14,826 nt of DNA from Lachnospiraceae bacterium (GTDB taxonomy: Bacteria; Bacillota; Clostridia; Lachnospirales; Lachnospiraceae): assembly GCA_003542935.1 (NCBI GenBank), contig DPJQ01000024.1, positions 3,945 to 18,770 of the forward strand. The letters run 5' to 3'. Position 1 is the first letter of the stretch; each line of letters opens with the position of its first letter. Of this stretch, positions 14,124-14,826 are shown piece after piece. The position numbers and the translations under genes are program-made. Below the pieces are notes generated by a model. The model did not search any database. It had not been told where the DNA came from and saw nothing but the letters and a program-made list of their open reading frames with translations.

Positions 14124-14826
14124 ACCGTTTTTTATAAAATTCTTTCTCTATCTGCTTTTTCAGCGCCTCCTTATCGTCAAAATTCCTGCCAAAGTCACAG
14201 AACAGCTCATACAATCTGACATCGCGAATATCTTTGCCCCTTCTGTTGTACGCTTTCTTTTTTGCGATTAAGTCCAGGTTAACGAATTTTAATCCATTGA
14301 ATACATAACAGTAATTGTCATCATGAATCAATAATTTATCTTCATAAATAATTTCATCTGAAATTTGTATTGAGTTACAACGCACATATTCAATATCACC
14401 AGCCCACGACTGTGTCGTATTTCCGTATTGTTCCCGATAACAATCATCCACAATAAAGTCCGTATCATCCGCTTTACGAAGACCAAAAATCTCCCATCCA
14501 CTGCTCCCGGATATACATATACCGTGTTGTGATATATGTTTTTCCCTCAATATACTTTTTAACCGCTCCAGCCTCTCAACAAACTCCTCACTATAGTTTC
14601 TTGCAATCCGCCGCTTCAGATGTCTCAGGTTGTTTACTGAAAGAAGAATTTCTTTCAGATGAATAAACTCCTCTCTGCTGTTCGAGCCATGCATTACCAC
14701 CGGTGCAAGATCCGTATCAAAAAACATTCGGTCACGAAGTTCCAGTTTCGCATTCTCTATGGTTTTATATAAATCTCTATCTTTAAAACCCTCGTCTGAC
14801 ACCAGGAGCAGCCGGATTTTCAGCTC
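14122..14826 (-). CDS. Nucleotidyltransferase-fold protein, N-terminus cut by window edge
   Basis: The frame is open from the high-coordinate edge to the stop at 14122-14124 and gives 234 visible residues. The codons before a possible GTG at 14802 read on as coding (ELKIRLLLV), so the true start is outside the window. Counting from the edge, CISGSSGWEIFGLRKADDTD (104-123) has the GS...DxD pattern of the nucleotidyltransferase superfamily, with D121 and D123 as likely metal ligands. A charged segment around 75-97 is probably helical, and so is the Lys-rich C-terminus. I cannot assign a substrate. The wider family seems to occur in capsule and O-antigen loci, where it may add a nucleotide to a sugar or an acceptor; this is inference. 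It is the first visible gene of the operon, eleven bases before the synthetase start. Confidence 0.72.
   Translation of the reverse strand, partial: ELKIRLLLVSDEGFKDRDLYKTIENAKLELRDRMFFDTDLAPVVMHGSNSREEFIHLKEILLSVNNLRHLKRRIARNYSEEFVERLERLKSILREKHISQHGICISGSSGWEIFGLRKADDTDFIVDDCYREQYGNTTQSWAGDIEYVRCNSIQISDEIIYEDKLLIHDDNYCYVFNGLKFVNLDLIAKKKAYNRRGKDIRDVRLYELFCDFGRNFDDKEALKKQIEKEFYKKR

Noticed and set aside
1..14826. Search for CRISPR arrays, tRNA or rRNA genes, insertion sequences and phage genes
   Set aside because: No regularly spaced repeats, cloverleaf-like segments, transposase or phage motifs were seen on reading; coding genes fill almost the whole window.

Overview
The window looks like a chromosomal segment of a Gram-positive anaerobe of the Clostridia, most likely Lachnospiraceae-like. 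The basis is an ABC-F ATPase, an ExoIII-type AP endonuclease, a DUF5662-like protein and a GlgX-like protein side by side, strong AGGAGG-type ribosome binding sites, and tight ATGA gene overlaps. The taxonomic call is inference. Every gene I accept lies on the minus strand, so transcription runs from high to low coordinates. Base composition shifts: the first 60 bases hold 43 G or C, while 14281-14340 hold 14, which fits an accessory glycan locus next to a more ordinary chromosomal region.

Right part (about 4720-14826): a surface-glycan locus. In transcription order it holds a nucleotidyltransferase-fold protein cut by the window edge, a KdsB-like CMP-sugar synthetase, a DRE-TIM (HMG-CoA-lyase-like) aldolase with a second C-terminal domain, a KdsC-like HAD phosphatase, a MAF/DUF115-like putative transferase, a GT32-like DXD glycosyltransferase, a radical SAM enzyme, a WbsX-family protein, a small membrane-anchored protein, and a GT-A family 2 glycosyltransferase. 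Most junctions are 4-base stop/start overlaps or gaps of 1 to about 22 bases, so this is one translationally coupled operon down to 6068. A 121-base gap precedes the GT2 gene.

Two things stand out. First, a synthetase, aldolase and phosphatase set resembles the CMP-Kdo or CMP-sialate logic, but the usual PEP-dependent synthase (KdsA/NeuB) is absent and an HMGL/4-hydroxy-2-oxovalerate-aldolase-like enzyme stands in its place. Second, five genes in a row except WbsX carry the same kind of small glycine-rich Rossmann module (GAG-type loop), at the N-terminus, at the C-terminus or on a membrane anchor.

Middle (3684-4719): a secreted protein of unknown function with its own likely promoter and a clear intrinsic terminator. 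Left part (1-3683): an extended -10 promoter drives an exoA-type gene, then a GlgX-like protein that appears to have lost its catalytic nucleophile and acid/base residues, then a DUF5662-like protein and an ABC-F ATPase that runs off the window. I see no RNA gene, CRISPR array, insertion sequence or phage gene, and no gene-free stretch above 300 bases.
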